Shown here one piece after another: positions 7,375 through 18,174 of a DNA stretch of 64,000 bases; the first letter of the stretch is position 1; every line of letters begins with the position of its first letter. This DNA is from Thiothrix litoralis (GTDB lineage Bacteria > Pseudomonadota > Gammaproteobacteria > Thiotrichales > Thiotrichaceae). The position numbers were made by a program, and so were the translations under genes. Below the pieces are notes generated by a model that saw nothing but the letters and a program-made list of their open reading frames with translations, was not told the origin of the DNA and did no database searches. The DNA lies in the NCBI RefSeq assembly GCF_017901135.1, contig NZ_CP072801.1:4058501-4122500 (forward strand). Reading direction: 5' to 3'.

Positions 7375-9147
7375 ATGAAACAATTCGTTTGGGGTTTGTG
7401 CTTGTTGGGGGTAAGTTCGCCTGGGTTTGCCGCTTTTTTCCAGCAAACCGAAGAGGATGCTGCCGCCAAAGCCGAATCGCCGGTTAAGGTCAGCATTCAA
7501 GGGGCGGATACCGCGCTGGCGGATAATTTGAAGGCGTTTATGCCCTCCTTGCGTAACCTCAAATGCGATAGTTCTAGTGATCGGGTCGGGCGCTTCATCG
7601 AGTCTGCGGAGGAAAAACTGCACGAAGGTGCGGAAGCGATGGGCTATTACAGTGCCCGCTTTCAGGTCACGTCAGCGCAGCAGGGTAATTGTCTGGCTTT
7701 ACACGTTGCTGTTCAGCCCGGCGAGCCTGTTAAGGTGACCCAAGTCGAGGTGCAGGTGACGGGAGTGGGCAAGGATTTGCCAGAGTTTCGTGCTATTAGC
7801 GCCGTTCCGCCTTATCAAAAGGGCGATGTATTCGTACACCAGCAGTACGAAGATTTCAAAGCCAACCTTAATCGAACAGCCAATAATCTGGGCTTTTTCG
7901 ATGCAGAATATATCGTGCGTGAAATACAGGTCGACCCCGATACCCGTCAGGCACAAGTGCGTTTACATTTTGATACGGGCAAGCGCTATCAGGTTGGCAA
8001 GGTCAAGGTAGAGCAGGATGTGTTGGCCGAAAAATACCTGAACCGTTACCTGCGGGTGCGCGAAGGCGACACGTACAACGCCGAAACACTGTTGAAACAG
8101 CAGCGTATTCTGGATGGGAGCGGTTATTACAGTGATGTGCAGGTGAATGGCGCTTACCAGAAGGCTGAGAATGGCGCTGTTCCAGTCAGCATTACTGCTC
8201 AGCGGCGTAAGCGTTACACTTATACAGGACAGACAGGTTACGGTACAGACACGGGCTTTCGTGTTGAAGCGGGCATGGAGGCTCATTGGGTGAATGATAA
8301 AGGCCACAAGCTCAGTACCAAGGGCGTGCTCGCACAAAATGAACAGTCAGTGGAGGGGACTTACAAAGTTCCACTCTGGCATCCTGAACACGAATACACC
8401 AGCTTGTCAGGCGGTTGGCAGCATACCGATAGTGATGACATCGAGAGTACAGCGCTCAAGCTGGGGGTGGATTACAACCGTCGTAGCGCGGATGACTGGC
8501 AACAAACGGTTTTCATTAATTACCTTGACGAGACGACGAAGGTGGTCAGTGAGGATGAAACCCGCTCCCAACTGGCACTGGTAGGGGGGCGTCTCAAAAA
8601 GACCAAAACGGACGATTTATTATTCCCCACTCAGGGCTGGCAGTTGGCGGCAGAGGTACAGGGGGCAGTAAAAGGTGTGCTGAGTGATCAAAGCCTGTTA
8701 CAGGGTAAAGTGAATGCTAAATACCTGCATACCTTGGAGCGTGGTGACAAGCTGATCCTACAAGGTTCGGCAGGCACGACCGTGACCAGTGATCTGGATG
8801 AAATGCCCAAATCCCTGCGTTTTTTTGCGGGTGGGCAAAGCTCAGTGCGCGGTTACGATTTTGAGTCACTGGGCGAAACCAATACGGCTGGTGATGTTAT
8901 CGGTGGCAAGCACCTGCTGACCAGCAGTGTGGAATATGAACACCCTGTGCAAGATAAGTGGAGCGCAGCCGCTTTTGTCGATGCGGGAAATGCTTTTGAT
9001 GATGCTGCGGATTTGAGCATGAAGGTCGGTGCTGGTTTCGGGGCACGTTACAAATCACCGCTGGGGCCTATCCGCGCCGATATTGCGTCCCCGACGGATG
9101 ATCCGGGTGATGTGCATTTCTACTTCAGCTTGGGGCCTGATTTGTGA
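7375..9147 (+). CDS. tamA: Translocation and assembly module subunit TamA
   Basis: Outer-membrane protein of the BamA/Omp85 superfamily that works with TamB across the envelope in outer-membrane assembly and lipid transport. From ATG 7375 it has 590 residues and a signal peptide (MKQFVWGLCLLGVSSPGFA). An in-frame TTG at 7369 sits better behind AAAAGG, so the exact start is unsure. POTRA-type repeats fill roughly residues 30-270 (for example YSARFQV and FFDAEYIV strands), then a 16-strand barrel with RFFAGGQSSVRGYDF and the closing FYFSLGPDL typical of the family. Its stop overlaps the start of tamB by four bases (GTGA), showing translational coupling. Confidence 0.9.
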   Translation: MKQFVWGLCLLGVSSPGFAAFFQQTEEDAAAKAESPVKVSIQGADTALADNLKAFMPSLRNLKCDSSSDRVGRFIESAEEKLHEGAEAMGYYSARFQVTSAQQGNCLALHVAVQPGEPVKVTQVEVQVTGVGKDLPEFRAISAVPPYQKGDVFVHQQYEDFKANLNRTANNLGFFDAEYIVREIQVDPDTRQAQVRLHFDTGKRYQVGKVKVEQDVLAEKYLNRYLRVREGDTYNAETLLKQQRILDGSGYYSDVQVNGAYQKAENGAVPVSITAQRRKRYTYTGQTGYGTDTGFRVEAGMEAHWVNDKGHKLSTKGVLAQNEQSVEGTYKVPLWHPEHEYTSLSGGWQHTDSDDIESTALKLGVDYNRRSADDWQQTVFINYLDETTKVVSEDETRSQLALVGGRLKKTKTDDLLFPTQGWQLAAEVQGAVKGVLSDQSLLQGKVNAKYLHTLERGDKLILQGSAGTTVTSDLDEMPKSLRFFAGGQSSVRGYDFESLGETNTAGDVIGGKHLLTSSVEYEHPVQDKWSAAAFVDAGNAFDDAADLSMKVGAGFGARYKSPLGPIRADIASPTDDPGDVHFYFSLGPDL

Positions 9148-12100
9148 AAACGTGGCTAAAATACTTATTGGTGCATCCGCTGGCGGTGCTGCTGCTTGGC
9201 GTAGTGCTGGCGTTGGCATTCGGGGTCTTTTTGGCCGTTTCGCAAGCCGGAACCCGTTTGTTGTTGGGCACTGCCCAGCGTTTCGTGCCGGAGTTGGCGC
9301 TGCAAGGCGTGGGGGGCGCACTCATAGACGGGGTGTCGCTGGGCAGTTTGCGTTGGGAAGACGCGACTACCCGCGTGGAGGCCAGCAATGTGGTGCTGAA
9401 AAATTCCCTCGATATGGGCACGCCGCCTACGCTGCATGTGGAAAGCTTGCACGCCGATAAACTGGTGGTAACGCTTCAGGATACGCCTGCGGATGCAGGG
9501 AAGAATGAGCCATTTGAACTGCCCAGTATTTTGCTGCCCTTGAATGTGGATGCTCAGCAAGTTGAGATTGGTGAGCTGGAAATCCACACGGGGGCGGAGG
9601 TATTGCGCTTCCGCGATGTGGCCTTGACCGGGCATACTCGCGATGGGCGCTTGCAAGTGGATAGCCTGAAAACGCAGATTTACGACGCTCAGGGTAAAGC
9701 CGACCTTGCGCTGGATGGCAGCATGGGGCTGGATAAGCCGCACGCCTTGGATACCCGTCTGAACGTGGTTTCCGACAGCAAAATCTGGGGCGTAGGCAAG
9801 GCCGCAATCCAGTTGGGTGGCGAGTTACAGCACTACGATCTGGGTCTGGATGCGGATTGGAAATATGACACTTACCCACGTTATCAGGGAAAATTGCAGG
9901 GCAAGGGGACGTTTAACGACCTCGCAATCAGTCAGTTGCAACTTGATGGTGAAGCGGGTGGCCTGACGGCCAAGGGCAGCATCGGTTGGCAGAATGGCTT
10001 TGATTGGGATGCAGCTCTGACCGGCAAGCAAATTAATCCGGCGGCGTTCCTCAAAGAATGGCCAGCCAAGCTGGATGTGGCGTTGACGTCCAAGGGCGCG
10101 TTGAGCGGCGGCAAAACCGACATTGCGCTGGATATTACGCAGTTGCAAGGCAAGTTGCGCGATTACCCGGTGGATGCCAAAGGGCGGGGCGACTGGAACG
10201 GCAAGTTGCTGGCCTTGCATTCACTGGATGCCAAAGTCGGGGATAATCGTCTGCAAGCCAAGGGTAATGCGGGCGATAAACTGGCGGTGGAATGGCAACT
10301 GGATGCGCCCGCCCTTACCCAGCTTTACCCGAAAATCAAGGGCAATGCCAAAGGTAAGGGGGTCTTGCGTGGCTTGTCGGATGGTTCGCAATTGCAACTG
10401 GATGTCGCTGATTTGTCTGGCAAGGTGGAAGGTTACGACCTGAATGCCAAGGGCAAACTCGATTGGGGCAAGCAAAAGCTAGCGGCGCAAGATGTCATTA
10501 TTCAGTCGGGTGGTAACCGGCTGGAAGTCTCCGGGCAGGCGATGGAGCCGTTTGATTTGCGTTGGAAAGTGGATGCTAAAAACCTTGCCAAAGCTTGGAA
10601 GGGCTTGGAAGGCAGTTTGCAGGGCGAAGGTATCCTCAAAGGCAAGCTGGATAAGCCAGAGATTCAGGCCGATTTGAAAGGCAGCAAATTACGCTATCAG
10701 GATTATCGGCTGGGGGCGTTGGATTTAAAAGCGCAGCAAGTGGACGAGCGTTACGACATCAAGGGTACGTTGCGTGATTTCAAGAGCGGTGACACGCTGA
10801 TCGAATCTGCCAAGGTGGACGGGCAGGGAACTGTGACCAATCACCGCGTGACCGCGCAAATCGTACACGAGGTGGGCAAGATGGATGTGTCTGCTAACGG
10901 TGGTTGGAAAAATGAGCAGTGGACGGGGACGATTCCGAGCCTTTCCTTGCGTGATACGCCAGCGGGTGATTGGTCGATGGCAGCACCGATCAGTCTTCAG
11001 GCTTCAGCCAAAGCATTCAGCAGTTCGAGGATTTGCTTGACCCGGCGGGATGCTTCACGTGCGTGTGGCAAACCGGCGTGGACACCACAGGCGGGTTTCA
11101 GTATTGCGGGTGACTTGCAGCAGATTCCGCTGGTGATGTTGCGCCCGTGGTTGCCAGAAAACCTGAGTGTGGCGGGGAGTGCCAATGCAGATTACCGTTT
11201 TGAGCAACGTGGCGGCAAGCCCGTGGCGGAGGTAGCCTTACGTTTGCCGGACAGTTCGGTGAGTATGCGGGGGAGCAAGGGCAAAACCGAAACCTTGCAA
11301 TACACCAATACCCGCGCTGATGTGAGTCTCAACGATCGGCGAATGGATGTGACGGCGCAATTGGATTTGGTCAGGTACGGGCAATTACGCGCTGATGGGC
11401 GTATTGATCTGTCTCCGGCGGATGGCAATTACCGTATTAATGCGCGTATGAGTGCCAATATGCCGGATATTGCGTGGTTGGAGCGGTTTTCACCGCAGAT
11501 TTCCCGCTTGCAAGGCAGCGTTAACGGTGATGTGACGATAACCGGTCTGTTGAAACAGCCAGCCGTTACGGGGGATGTGCGCTTGACGGGTGGGCAAGTG
11601 CATTTGCCAGAAGCTGACGTGACGCTCGATGCGATTAACCTTAGCATGAAAGCCACGGGTACCGAGCGGGCTACCATCAATGGTTCGTTGCGGGCAGGGT
11701 CAGGCATGATGAGTGCCAATGGTGTGTTGTCATTGGCTAATTTGCCGAATTGGCAGGCAGATGTGGCGTTGCAGGGCAATAACCTGAAGCTGATGGATAC
11801 GCATGAAGTACAGGCGCTGGTTTCCCCGGATTTGAGGATTCAGGCGAGTCCCAGTGATGTGTCGATTTCTGGCACGGTGCTGATTCCTGAGGCGACGGTG
11901 AGTTTGCGGGAAATTCCCCAGACCGCTAGCGCCCGCTCGGATGATGTGATTATTGTGGGACGTTCCGCCGGTACTGTGGGGCAGTCTGGGCAAGTTGAAG
12001 TCTTGGTGAAGGATGCGCCCTTAAACATTAAGCCGAATGTGACGATTGAGCTGGGCGACAAGGTGAAGTTCAATGGTTTTGGGTTGGATGCACGCTTGGC

Positions 12101-12755
12101 AGGTAAGCTGCGGGTGTTGCGTACCCGTCAGGACATTATCGCGGAAGGCGTGTTGAGTGTGGTGGATGGTGTCTACAAGGCTTACGGCCAGAATCTGAAA
12201 ATCGAGCGCGGGCGTTTGATTTTCAATGGGCCGTTGAATAATCCAGGGCTGGATGTGCGGGCAGTGCGTGAAGTCGAAGATGGTGAAATCAAGGTGGGTA
12301 TTTCACTGGCAGGGACGGTGCAACAGCCTGAATCGACACTATTTTCCACGCCGACACAAACGCAAAGCGATACCTTGAGTTATTTGTTGACGGGACGTGC
12401 GATGTCGAGTGTGAGTGGAAGCCAGTCAGCCTTGTTGATGGATGCGATTACCGGACTTGGTGTTGCAGGTGGGGAAAGTCTCGCACAGCAGCTTGGCGGT
12501 AGCCTAGGCTTGGATGAGGTGGGCTTGAAAGCCAAAAATGGTAATTTCGACGAGAGTGAGCTGGCGCTGGGTAAGCGTTTGGGGGCACGACTCTATGTGC
12601 GTTACATCGTGAGTTTGTTTGATTCTTTGCAGCGAGTGGCGATTACTTACCAGATTAACAAACATTTGCAGGTGGAAGCGCAAGCAGGTGTGCAGCAAGG
12701 TGTCGATCTGATTTACAAGATCGACACCGATGTGGGGCCATTAAGGGAGAATTAG
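9144..12755 (+). CDS. tamB: Translocation and assembly module subunit TamB
   Basis: 1203 residues from a GTG that overlaps the tamA stop. An N-terminal membrane anchor (about 8-30) is followed by a very long beta-rich, repeat-like body as in AsmA/TamB proteins that form a periplasm-spanning hydrophobic groove. The C-terminal DUF490 region is intact: DIIAEGVLSVVDGVYKAYGQNLKIERGRLIFNG, then LSYLLTGRAMS and the barrel-like end. Slightly shorter than the E. coli protein (1259). The segment around residues 625-655 (SSSRICLTRRDASRACGK) looks odd but reads sensibly in frame with the two conserved cysteines. Ends four bases before the convergent ugd stop. Confidence 0.9.
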   Translation: MKTWLKYLLVHPLAVLLLGVVLALAFGVFLAVSQAGTRLLLGTAQRFVPELALQGVGGALIDGVSLGSLRWEDATTRVEASNVVLKNSLDMGTPPTLHVESLHADKLVVTLQDTPADAGKNEPFELPSILLPLNVDAQQVEIGELEIHTGAEVLRFRDVALTGHTRDGRLQVDSLKTQIYDAQGKADLALDGSMGLDKPHALDTRLNVVSDSKIWGVGKAAIQLGGELQHYDLGLDADWKYDTYPRYQGKLQGKGTFNDLAISQLQLDGEAGGLTAKGSIGWQNGFDWDAALTGKQINPAAFLKEWPAKLDVALTSKGALSGGKTDIALDITQLQGKLRDYPVDAKGRGDWNGKLLALHSLDAKVGDNRLQAKGNAGDKLAVEWQLDAPALTQLYPKIKGNAKGKGVLRGLSDGSQLQLDVADLSGKVEGYDLNAKGKLDWGKQKLAAQDVIIQSGGNRLEVSGQAMEPFDLRWKVDAKNLAKAWKGLEGSLQGEGILKGKLDKPEIQADLKGSKLRYQDYRLGALDLKAQQVDERYDIKGTLRDFKSGDTLIESAKVDGQGTVTNHRVTAQIVHEVGKMDVSANGGWKNEQWTGTIPSLSLRDTPAGDWSMAAPISLQASAKAFSSSRICLTRRDASRACGKPAWTPQAGFSIAGDLQQIPLVMLRPWLPENLSVAGSANADYRFEQRGGKPVAEVALRLPDSSVSMRGSKGKTETLQYTNTRADVSLNDRRMDVTAQLDLVRYGQLRADGRIDLSPADGNYRINARMSANMPDIAWLERFSPQISRLQGSVNGDVTITGLLKQPAVTGDVRLTGGQVHLPEADVTLDAINLSMKATGTERATINGSLRAGSGMMSANGVLSLANLPNWQADVALQGNNLKLMDTHEVQALVSPDLRIQASPSDVSISGTVLIPEATVSLREIPQTASARSDDVIIVGRSAGTVGQSGQVEVLVKDAPLNIKPNVTIELGDKVKFNGFGLDARLAGKLRVLRTRQDIIAEGVLSVVDGVYKAYGQNLKIERGRLIFNGPLNNPGLDVRAVREVEDGEIKVGISLAGTVQQPESTLFSTPTQTQSDTLSYLLTGRAMSSVSGSQSALLMDAITGLGVAGGESLAQQLGGSLGLDEVGLKAKNGNFDESELALGKRLGARLYVRYIVSLFDSLQRVAITYQINKHLQVEAQAGVQQGVDLIYKIDTDVGPLREN

Positions 12756-12759
12756 GGCA

Positions 12760-14085
12760 TTAGCAGCCGCGCCCGATGGCGTAGTAGGTGATGCCCTTTT
12801 TCGCCATCTGTTCTGGTGAGTACAGGTTGCGCCCATCGATGATCACGGGGTCTTTGAGTTTGGACTTGATGGCCTCGAAGTCGGGGCTGCGGAATTGCTG
12901 CCATTCGGTCACGATTACCAGACAGTCGGCACCTTGCAGCGCGTCTTCGGCGGTGTTGCACAGGGTCAAATCGTCGCGCTGGCCGTAGATGCGGGTGCAT
13001 TCTTCCATGGCTACCGGGTCGAAGGCTTGTACCTTGACGCCTTGTTGCCACAGGGCTTCCATCAGGTTGCGGCTGGAGGCTTCACGCATGTCGTCGGTGT
13101 TGGGTTTGAATGCCAAGCCCCACAATGCCACGGTTTTGCCTTCCAGATTTGCGCCGTAATGCTTTTGCAGCTTCTCGAAGGGTTTGTTTTTTTGGCGATA
13201 GTTGACCGATTCTACGGCAGATAACAGTTCGGCATGGTAGCCGATTTCGCGGGCGGTACGTTCGAGTGCTTGCACATCTTTGGGGAAACACGAGCCGCCG
13301 TAGCCACAGCCGGGGTAGATGAAATGGTAGCCAATGCGCGGGTCGGAACCGATGCCAATGCGCACTTTTTCGATGTCCGCACCCAGCAGTTCTGCCATAT
13401 TCGCCAGCTCATTCATGAAACTGATTTTGGTGGCTAGCATGGCATTGGCAGCGTACTTGGTGAGTTCGGCGGAGCGGATGTCCATTTCCACCAGACGGTC
13501 ATGGCTGCGGTTGAAAGGGGCGTACAGTTCGCGCATCAGTTCGGTGGTACGGGGATTATCCGTGCCGATGACAATGCGGTCGGGCTTCATGAAGTCGTCC
13601 AGCGCAGCACCTTCCTTGAGGAATTCGGGGTTGGAAACCACATCGAATTCGGCATTGAAGGCGCGTTGTTCCAGCACTTCCTGCATGGCAGCACGTACCC
13701 TGTCAGCCGTGCCAACGGGCACGGTGGATTTGTCGACGACGATGCGGTAACTGTCCATGTGCTGGGCGATGGAGCGGGCAACGGTCAGGACATAACGTAG
13801 GTCAGCGGAGCCATCTTCATCCGGCGGCGTACCAACCGCAATGAACTGGAATAGACCGTGGGCGACGCCTTCGGCGGCGGAAAGGGTGAATTTCAGGCGT
13901 CCGGCGGTGATGTTGGCTTGCACCATTTTGTCTAGGCCAGGTTCATGGATGGGGATTTCGCCGTTGAGTAACATGTTGATTTTACGTTCATCAACATCGA
14001 CGCACAGGACATCGTTGCCCACTTGTGCCAGACATGCGCCCGTTACTAGGCCGACATAGCCCGAACCGTAAATTGTAACCTTCAT
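12760..14085 (-). CDS. ugd: UDP-glucose 6-dehydrogenase
   Basis: 441 residues. Oxidises UDP-glucose to UDP-glucuronate with two NAD+, feeding capsule, exopolysaccharide or lipid A sugar synthesis. The N-terminus has the NAD-binding GSGYVG (7-12) and a basic-switch acidic VDVDE. The substrate-binding and catalytic part includes the conserved [10 protein letters not shown] with the nucleophilic Cys, and the C-terminal domain has [15 protein letters not shown]. The length fits the bacterial TuaD/RkpK-type enzymes rather than the shorter E. coli one. AGGAA precedes the ATG. No sugar-polymer genes lie next to it here. Confidence 0.93.
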   Translation of the reverse strand: MKVTIYGSGYVGLVTGACLAQVGNDVLCVDVDERKINMLLNGEIPIHEPGLDKMVQANITAGRLKFTLSAAEGVAHGLFQFIAVGTPPDEDGSADLRYVLTVARSIAQHMDSYRIVVDKSTVPVGTADRVRAAMQEVLEQRAFNAEFDVVSNPEFLKEGAALDDFMKPDRIVIGTDNPRTTELMRELYAPFNRSHDRLVEMDIRSAELTKYAANAMLATKISFMNELANMAELLGADIEKVRIGIGSDPRIGYHFIYPGCGYGGSCFPKDVQALERTAREIGYHAELLSAVESVNYRQKNKPFEKLQKHYGANLEGKTVALWGLAFKPNTDDMREASSRNLMEALWQQGVKVQAFDPVAMEECTRIYGQRDDLTLCNTAEDALQGADCLVIVTEWQQFRSPDFEAIKSKLKDPVIIDGRNLYSPEQMAKKGITYYAIGRGC

Positions 14086-14226
14086 TGATTGGTTCCTGAA
14101 TAAATAACTGGATTTTTATATGGGATACGAATTATGATCGTACTCGCTAATTTTTGTAACAATTAAACCGACGAGCTTACCAGTTTGGCCGCCGAAAATT
14201 AATGACAAGATTCTGCTTTTTCAAGG

Positions 14227-14255
14227 TTGACATTGGGGAGTGATTCACTCACAAT
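14227..14255 (+). promoter_or_regulatory. Sigma-70 promoter of tRNA-tuf operon
   Basis: TTGACA (14227-14232), 17 bases, then CACAAT (14250-14255). The perfect -35 and ideal spacing, 17 bases before the mature tRNA-Tyr end, make this the likely start of the tyr-gly-thr-tuf transcript. The 140 bases between ugd and this box hold nothing else I can support. Confidence 0.75.
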
Positions 14256-14271
14256 GCCGTCCTTTCCAGTC

Positions 14272-14356
<85 letters not shown>

Positions 14357-14420
14357 TATTTTAGTTTGCACGTTCAGCTTGATTTGTGTCATGCGGTACG
14401 ATGCGGGCACACGACTTCAG

Positions 14421-14494
14421 GCGGGTGTAGTTCAATGGTAGAACTTCAGCCTTCCAAGCTGATTGCGTGGGTTCGATTCCCATCACCCGCTCCA
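14421..14494 (+). tRNA. tRNA-Gly (TCC)
   Basis: 74 bases with encoded CCA. Acceptor GCGGGTG pairs with CACCCGC; anticodon stem TCAGC/GCTGA encloses CTTCCAA, anticodon TCC. T-arm GGGTTCGATTCCC. Confidence 0.97.
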
Positions 14495-14523
14495 ATTTCT
14501 GGCTGAGTCGTTAAAATGGTTTT

Positions 14524-14599
<76 letters not shown>

Positions 14600-14632
14600 A
14601 TTATTCAGGAATTCAACGGGAAGTTATCGATC

Positions 14633-15823
14633 ATGGCAAAGAGTAAATTTGAGCGTAATAAAACGCACGTAAACGTAGGTACCATTGGTCACGTTGACCA
14701 CGGTAAAACTACATTGACAGCGGCGTTGACCGTTGTTCAGTCTAAAAAGTTTGGCGGCGAATCAAAAGCTTATGACCAGATTGATGCGGCTCCTGAAGAA
14801 AAAGCGCGTGGTATCACCATTTCCACTGCTCACGTTGAGTATGAATCTGAGACGCGCCACTACGCACACGTTGACTGCCCAGGCCATGCTGACTATGTTA
14901 AAAATATGATCACGGGTGCGGCACAGATGGACGGCGCAATCCTAGTTTGTTCCGCTGCTGACGGCCCAATGCCACAGACGCGTGAGCACATCCTGCTGTC
15001 CCGTCAGGTCGGCGTTCCTTATGTCGTAGTTTACATGAACAAGTGCGACCTGGTTGATGACGAAGAGTTGTTGGAACTGGTTGAAATGGAACTGCGTGAA
15101 TTGCTGTCCAGCTATGACTTCCCTGGTGATGATACGCCCATCGTCAAGGGCTCTGCCCGTATGGCGCTGGAAGGTGATGAGTCTGACATCGGCGTGCCAT
15201 CCATTGCTCGTCTGATCGAAGCGATTGATACCTTCATTCCAGACCCGGTGCGTGCAGTTGATGGCACTTTCCTGATGCCTGTGGAAGACGTATTCTCCAT
15301 CTCCGGTCGTGGTACTGTTGTAACTGGTCGTATCGAACGTGGTGTAGTCAAAGTGGGCGAAACCATCGAGATCGTTGGTATTCGTGCGACTCAAACCACG
15401 ACTGTTACGGGCGTTGAAATGTTCCGTAAGTTGCTCGACCAAGGTATGGCGGGTGACAACGTGGGTTTGTTGCTGCGTGGCACCAAGCGTGACGACGTAG
15501 AGCGTGGTCAGGTGTTGTGTAAGCCAGGTTCTATCAAGCCACATACTAAATTTGAAGCGGAAGTTTATGTTCTGTCCAAGGATGAAGGTGGTCGTCATAC
15601 GCCATTCTTCAAAGGCTATCGCCCACAGTTTTACTTCCGTACAACTGACGTAACAGGCGCTTGCGAGCTGCCAGAAGGCGTTGAGATGGTTATGCCGGGC
15701 GACAACGTTAAGTTGGTTGTTACCCTGATTAACCCAATTGCGATGGAAGACGGTTTGCGTTTTGCTATCCGTGAAGGCGGTCGTACTGTTGGTGCTGGCG
15801 TTGTTGCCAAAATCTTCGAGTAA
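14633..15823 (+). CDS. tuf: Elongation factor Tu, copy 1
   Basis: 396 residues. GTPase that brings aminoacyl-tRNA to the ribosomal A site. G1 GHVDHGKT (19-26), G3 DCPGHADY and G4 NKCD are all present, then the two beta-barrel domains. Start at ATG 14633; an in-frame upstream extension runs through the tRNA-Thr gene and is not coding. The copy at 30978 differs at only three residues (Ser37/Ala, Lys306/Thr, Phe395/Ile). Cotranscribed with three tRNAs upstream; a hairpin follows. Confidence 0.98.
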   Translation: MAKSKFERNKTHVNVGTIGHVDHGKTTLTAALTVVQSKKFGGESKAYDQIDAAPEEKARGITISTAHVEYESETRHYAHVDCPGHADYVKNMITGAAQMDGAILVCSAADGPMPQTREHILLSRQVGVPYVVVYMNKCDLVDDEELLELVEMELRELLSSYDFPGDDTPIVKGSARMALEGDESDIGVPSIARLIEAIDTFIPDPVRAVDGTFLMPVEDVFSISGRGTVVTGRIERGVVKVGETIEIVGIRATQTTTVTGVEMFRKLLDQGMAGDNVGLLLRGTKRDDVERGQVLCKPGSIKPHTKFEAEVYVLSKDEGGRHTPFFKGYRPQFYFRTTDVTGACELPEGVEMVMPGDNVKLVVTLINPIAMEDGLRFAIREGGRTVGAGVVAKIFE

Positions 15824-15840
15824 ATAACCTCTTGTATTTT

Positions 15841-15879
15841 GAAAGAGCAGAGAGTATCCTCTCCGCTCTTTCTTGCCTT
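15841..15879 (+). terminator. Hairpin after tuf copy 1
   Basis: GAAAGAGC-a-GAGAG, loop TATC, CTCTC-c-GCTCTTTC: 13 paired bases with one mismatch, followed by a broken T-rich run (TTGCCTTT). Probably a partial terminator between tuf and tRNA-Trp. Confidence 0.6.
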
Positions 15880-15882
15880 TAC

Positions 15883-15958
15883 AGGCCAATAGCTCAATTG
15901 GCAGAGCGGCGGTCTCCAAAACCGCAGGTTGGGGGTTCGATTCCCTCTTGGCCTGCCA
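15883..15958 (+). tRNA. tRNA-Trp (CCA)
   Basis: 76 bases with encoded CCA. Acceptor AGGCCAA pairs with TTGGCCT; anticodon stem GCGGT/ACCGC encloses CTCCAAA, anticodon CCA. The tuf - tRNA-Trp - secE - nusG order is common in Gammaproteobacteria. Confidence 0.97.
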
Positions 15959-16062
15959 TCTTTTTAGATGGCTTTGGACAGTAAATTGTGATTGTTTAGA
16001 TGTAAACTATTTTACAGTGTGTTATCCAAAGTCATTCGACTATCAGATTTGGTAAAAAATAA

Positions 16063-16458
16063 ATGTCAGTACATACCGAAGAACAGGGCTCATCACTTGA
16101 TACGATAAAGCTCGTCGTGGCTCTCGCGCTTCTGTTTGCGGGAATAGCAGGCTTCTATTATTTCGCGGAATGGCAAGGACAGGCGGTTTCTACCTTGCTG
16201 CGTGTGCTGGGTTTGCTGGTTGTGGCGGGTGTTGCGATTGCGGTTGCTGCGTCAAGCCTTGCTGGTAAGCGCTTTCTGGGCTTTATGAAAGACTCTCGTC
16301 TTGAAGTCCGCAAAATGGTGTGGCCGACTCGTGCTGAAACACTCCAGACCACCCTGATGGTAATGGTCATTGTCATAATCCTTTCTATTTTCCTTTGGGG
16401 TGTTGACTCCCTGCTTGGTTGGGGAATCAGAAGTCTGCTTGGTGGAGGACATGTTTAA
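16063..16458 (+). CDS. secE: Preprotein translocase subunit SecE
   Basis: 131 residues, close to E. coli SecE (127). Three hydrophobic segments (about 17-37, 45-67 and 95-118) as in the long gammaproteobacterial form. The conserved amphipathic region reads [24 protein letters not shown], which contacts SecY. Works as the clamp of the SecYEG channel in the inner membrane. Its TAA stop shares one base with the nusG ATG (TAATG), indicating coupling. Confidence 0.97.
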   Translation: MSVHTEEQGSSLDTIKLVVALALLFAGIAGFYYFAEWQGQAVSTLLRVLGLLVVAGVAIAVAASSLAGKRFLGFMKDSRLEVRKMVWPTRAETLQTTLMVMVIVIILSIFLWGVDSLLGWGIRSLLGGGHV

Positions 16459-16991
16459 TGGCAATGCGCTGGTACGTTGTGCAGGCTTATTCCGGTTTTG
16501 AAAATCAAGTAAAGCGCTCGCTTGAAGAGCGCCTTGTGCGTTTTGATTTACAAGATTCTTTTGGTCGTGTTTTGGTGCCTACTGAAGAAGTCATCGAAAT
16601 ACGTGATGGTCAGAAGCGTAAAAGTGAGCGGAAATTCTTTCCGGGCTATGTATTAGTCGAAATGGAAATGAATGATGAAACATGGCACATGGTTAAAGAA
16701 ACGCCTAAAGTGCTGGGTTTCATTGGTGGTAAAGCAGACAAGCCAGCCCCAATCACACAGAAAGAAGTTGATAACATCATGCGCCGTGTCGAAGAGGGGG
16801 CCGAAAAGCCACGTCCGAAAGTCCTCTTTGATGCGGGTGAAGTGGTGCGAGTCACTGATGGGCCGTTTAAAGACTTCAATGGTGTAGTCGAAGAAGTCAA
16901 TTACGAAAAAAGTCGCTTGTTGGTTGCAGTACAGATTTTTGGTCGCTCAACGCCCGTTGAGCTTGAATTCTATCAGGTCGAAAAAGCCTGA
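16458..16991 (+). CDS. nusG: Transcription termination/antitermination protein NusG
   Basis: 177 residues. Binds the RNA polymerase clamp, raises processivity and links polymerase to Rho or to S10 on the ribosome. The NGN domain begins [17 protein letters not shown]; the C-terminal KOW motif is [19 protein letters not shown]. Start taken as the ATG overlapping the secE stop; a GCA then a second ATG leaves MAMRWYVV or MRWYVV as possible N-termini. First beta-operon gene after secE. Confidence 0.97.
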   Translation: MAMRWYVVQAYSGFENQVKRSLEERLVRFDLQDSFGRVLVPTEEVIEIRDGQKRKSERKFFPGYVLVEMEMNDETWHMVKETPKVLGFIGGKADKPAPITQKEVDNIMRRVEEGAEKPRPKVLFDAGEVVRVTDGPFKDFNGVVEEVNYEKSRLLVAVQIFGRSTPVELEFYQVEKA

Positions 16992-17045
16992 CTTGATAGT
17001 CACGGGAAGCCTTAAGGCGTTATTACCCATTTACAGGAAAATATT

Positions 17046-17477
17046 ATGGCAAAGAAAGTCATCGCTTTTATCAAGCTGCAAGTTCCGGCTGGTAAAGCAA
17101 ATCCAAGCCCGCCAATTGGTCCAGCACTGGGTCAACGTGGTCTGAATATTATGGAGTTCTGCAAGGCGTTCAATGCTGCGACGCAGAACCTTGAAGTTGG
17201 TCTGCCTACACCTGTGGTGATTACAGCGTACAGCGACAAGAGCTTTACGTTCGTCATGAAGACCACTCCAGCTTCCGTATTGCTGAAAAAAGCTGTTGGC
17301 ATCAAGTCAGGCAGCGCTAAACCAAACAGCAATAAAGTTGGTAAAGTGACTGTTGCCCAACTGGAAGAAATCGCCAAAGCGAAAACCCCGGATTTGACTG
17401 CCGCCAGCATGGAAGCCGCTATCCGTACTATCGCCGGTACTGCCCGTAGTATGGGTCTTGAAGTGGAGGGGATGTAA
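17046..17477 (+). CDS. rplK: 50S ribosomal protein L11
   Basis: 143 residues (E. coli 142). Forms the GTPase-associated centre on 23S rRNA and is needed for RelA activation. N-terminus [32 protein letters not shown] is the conserved proline-rich thiostrepton-site domain; the C-terminal rRNA-binding domain ends in [17 protein letters not shown] precedes the ATG. One base separates its stop from rplA. Confidence 0.98.
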   Translation: MAKKVIAFIKLQVPAGKANPSPPIGPALGQRGLNIMEFCKAFNAATQNLEVGLPTPVVITAYSDKSFTFVMKTTPASVLLKKAVGIKSGSAKPNSNKVGKVTVAQLEEIAKAKTPDLTAASMEAAIRTIAGTARSMGLEVEGM

Positions 17478-17478
17478 G

Positions 17479-18174
17479 ATGGCAAAGCTGACTAAACGCC
17501 AAAAGGCAATCGCGGAAAAAATCGACCGCACCAAGGCTTATGCTGTTGCAGAGGCACTCGATACCTTGAAATCTCTGCCACGTGCAAAGTTTCTGGAAAG
17601 TGTTGATGTGAGCTTCAACCTCGGTGTTGATCCACGTAAATCTGATCAGGTAGTGCGTGGTTCTACTGTATTGCCAAATGGCAATGGTAAAACAGTACGT
17701 GTTGCAGTATTTGCACAAGGTGCAAACGCTGAAGCAGCGACTGCGGCTGGTGCAGACATCGTTGGTTTTGACGACCTCGCGGCTGAAATCAAAGGCGGCA
17801 AGATGGATTTTGACGTGGTTATTGCCAGTCCAGATGCTATGCGTGTGGTGGGTCAGTTGGGTCAAATCCTTGGTCCACGTGGTTTGATGCCAAACCCTAA
17901 AGTCGGCACTGTAACGCCTGACGTTGCTGGCGCTGTACGCAATGCCAAGGCTGGTCAGGTACGTTACCGTACAGACAAAGCCGGTATCATCCATTGCTCC
18001 ATTGGCAATGTTGATTTTGATACTGACAAGCTGGTTGGCAATATCAATGCATTGGTTGCGGATTTGGTGAAAATGAAGCCATCCGTTTCCAAGGGCGTTT
18101 ACCTGAAGAAAGTTTCCGTATCCACCACCATGGGTACAGGTTTGACAGTCGATAACGCATCGCTGTCTTACTAA
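17479..18174 (+). CDS. rplA: 50S ribosomal protein L1
   Basis: 231 residues (E. coli 234). Builds the L1 stalk that moves E-site tRNA, and in relatives represses the L11-L1 mRNA. Conserved [15 protein letters not shown] and the N-terminal [11 protein letters not shown] are visible. ATG 17479 preferred over an in-frame TTG inside rplK because GGAGGGG lies just upstream. Followed by the long leader of rplJ. Confidence 0.98.
   Translation: MAKLTKRQKAIAEKIDRTKAYAVAEALDTLKSLPRAKFLESVDVSFNLGVDPRKSDQVVRGSTVLPNGNGKTVRVAVFAQGANAEAATAAGADIVGFDDLAAEIKGGKMDFDVVIASPDAMRVVGQLGQILGPRGLMPNPKVGTVTPDVAGAVRNAKAGQVRYRTDKAGIIHCSIGNVDFDTDKLVGNINALVADLVKMKPSVSKGVYLKKVSVSTTMGTGLTVDNASLSY

Noticed and set aside
10980-11100. 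Possible double frameshift in tamB (odd residues SSSRICLTRRDASRACGK)
   Set aside because: One alternative frame hits a stop at once, and the actual frame keeps the family-like Cys pair and runs smoothly into QQIPLVMLRPWLPE.
14942-15919. Long minus-strand open frame opposite tuf
   Set aside because: The same shadow appears opposite the second tuf copy, as expected from highly biased codon use; it also runs through tRNA-Trp.
15974-16002. Possible secE promoter (TTGGAC, 17 bases, TAGATG)
   Set aside because: The -10 match is poor and read-through from tuf and tRNA-Trp is plausible; not listed as a feature.
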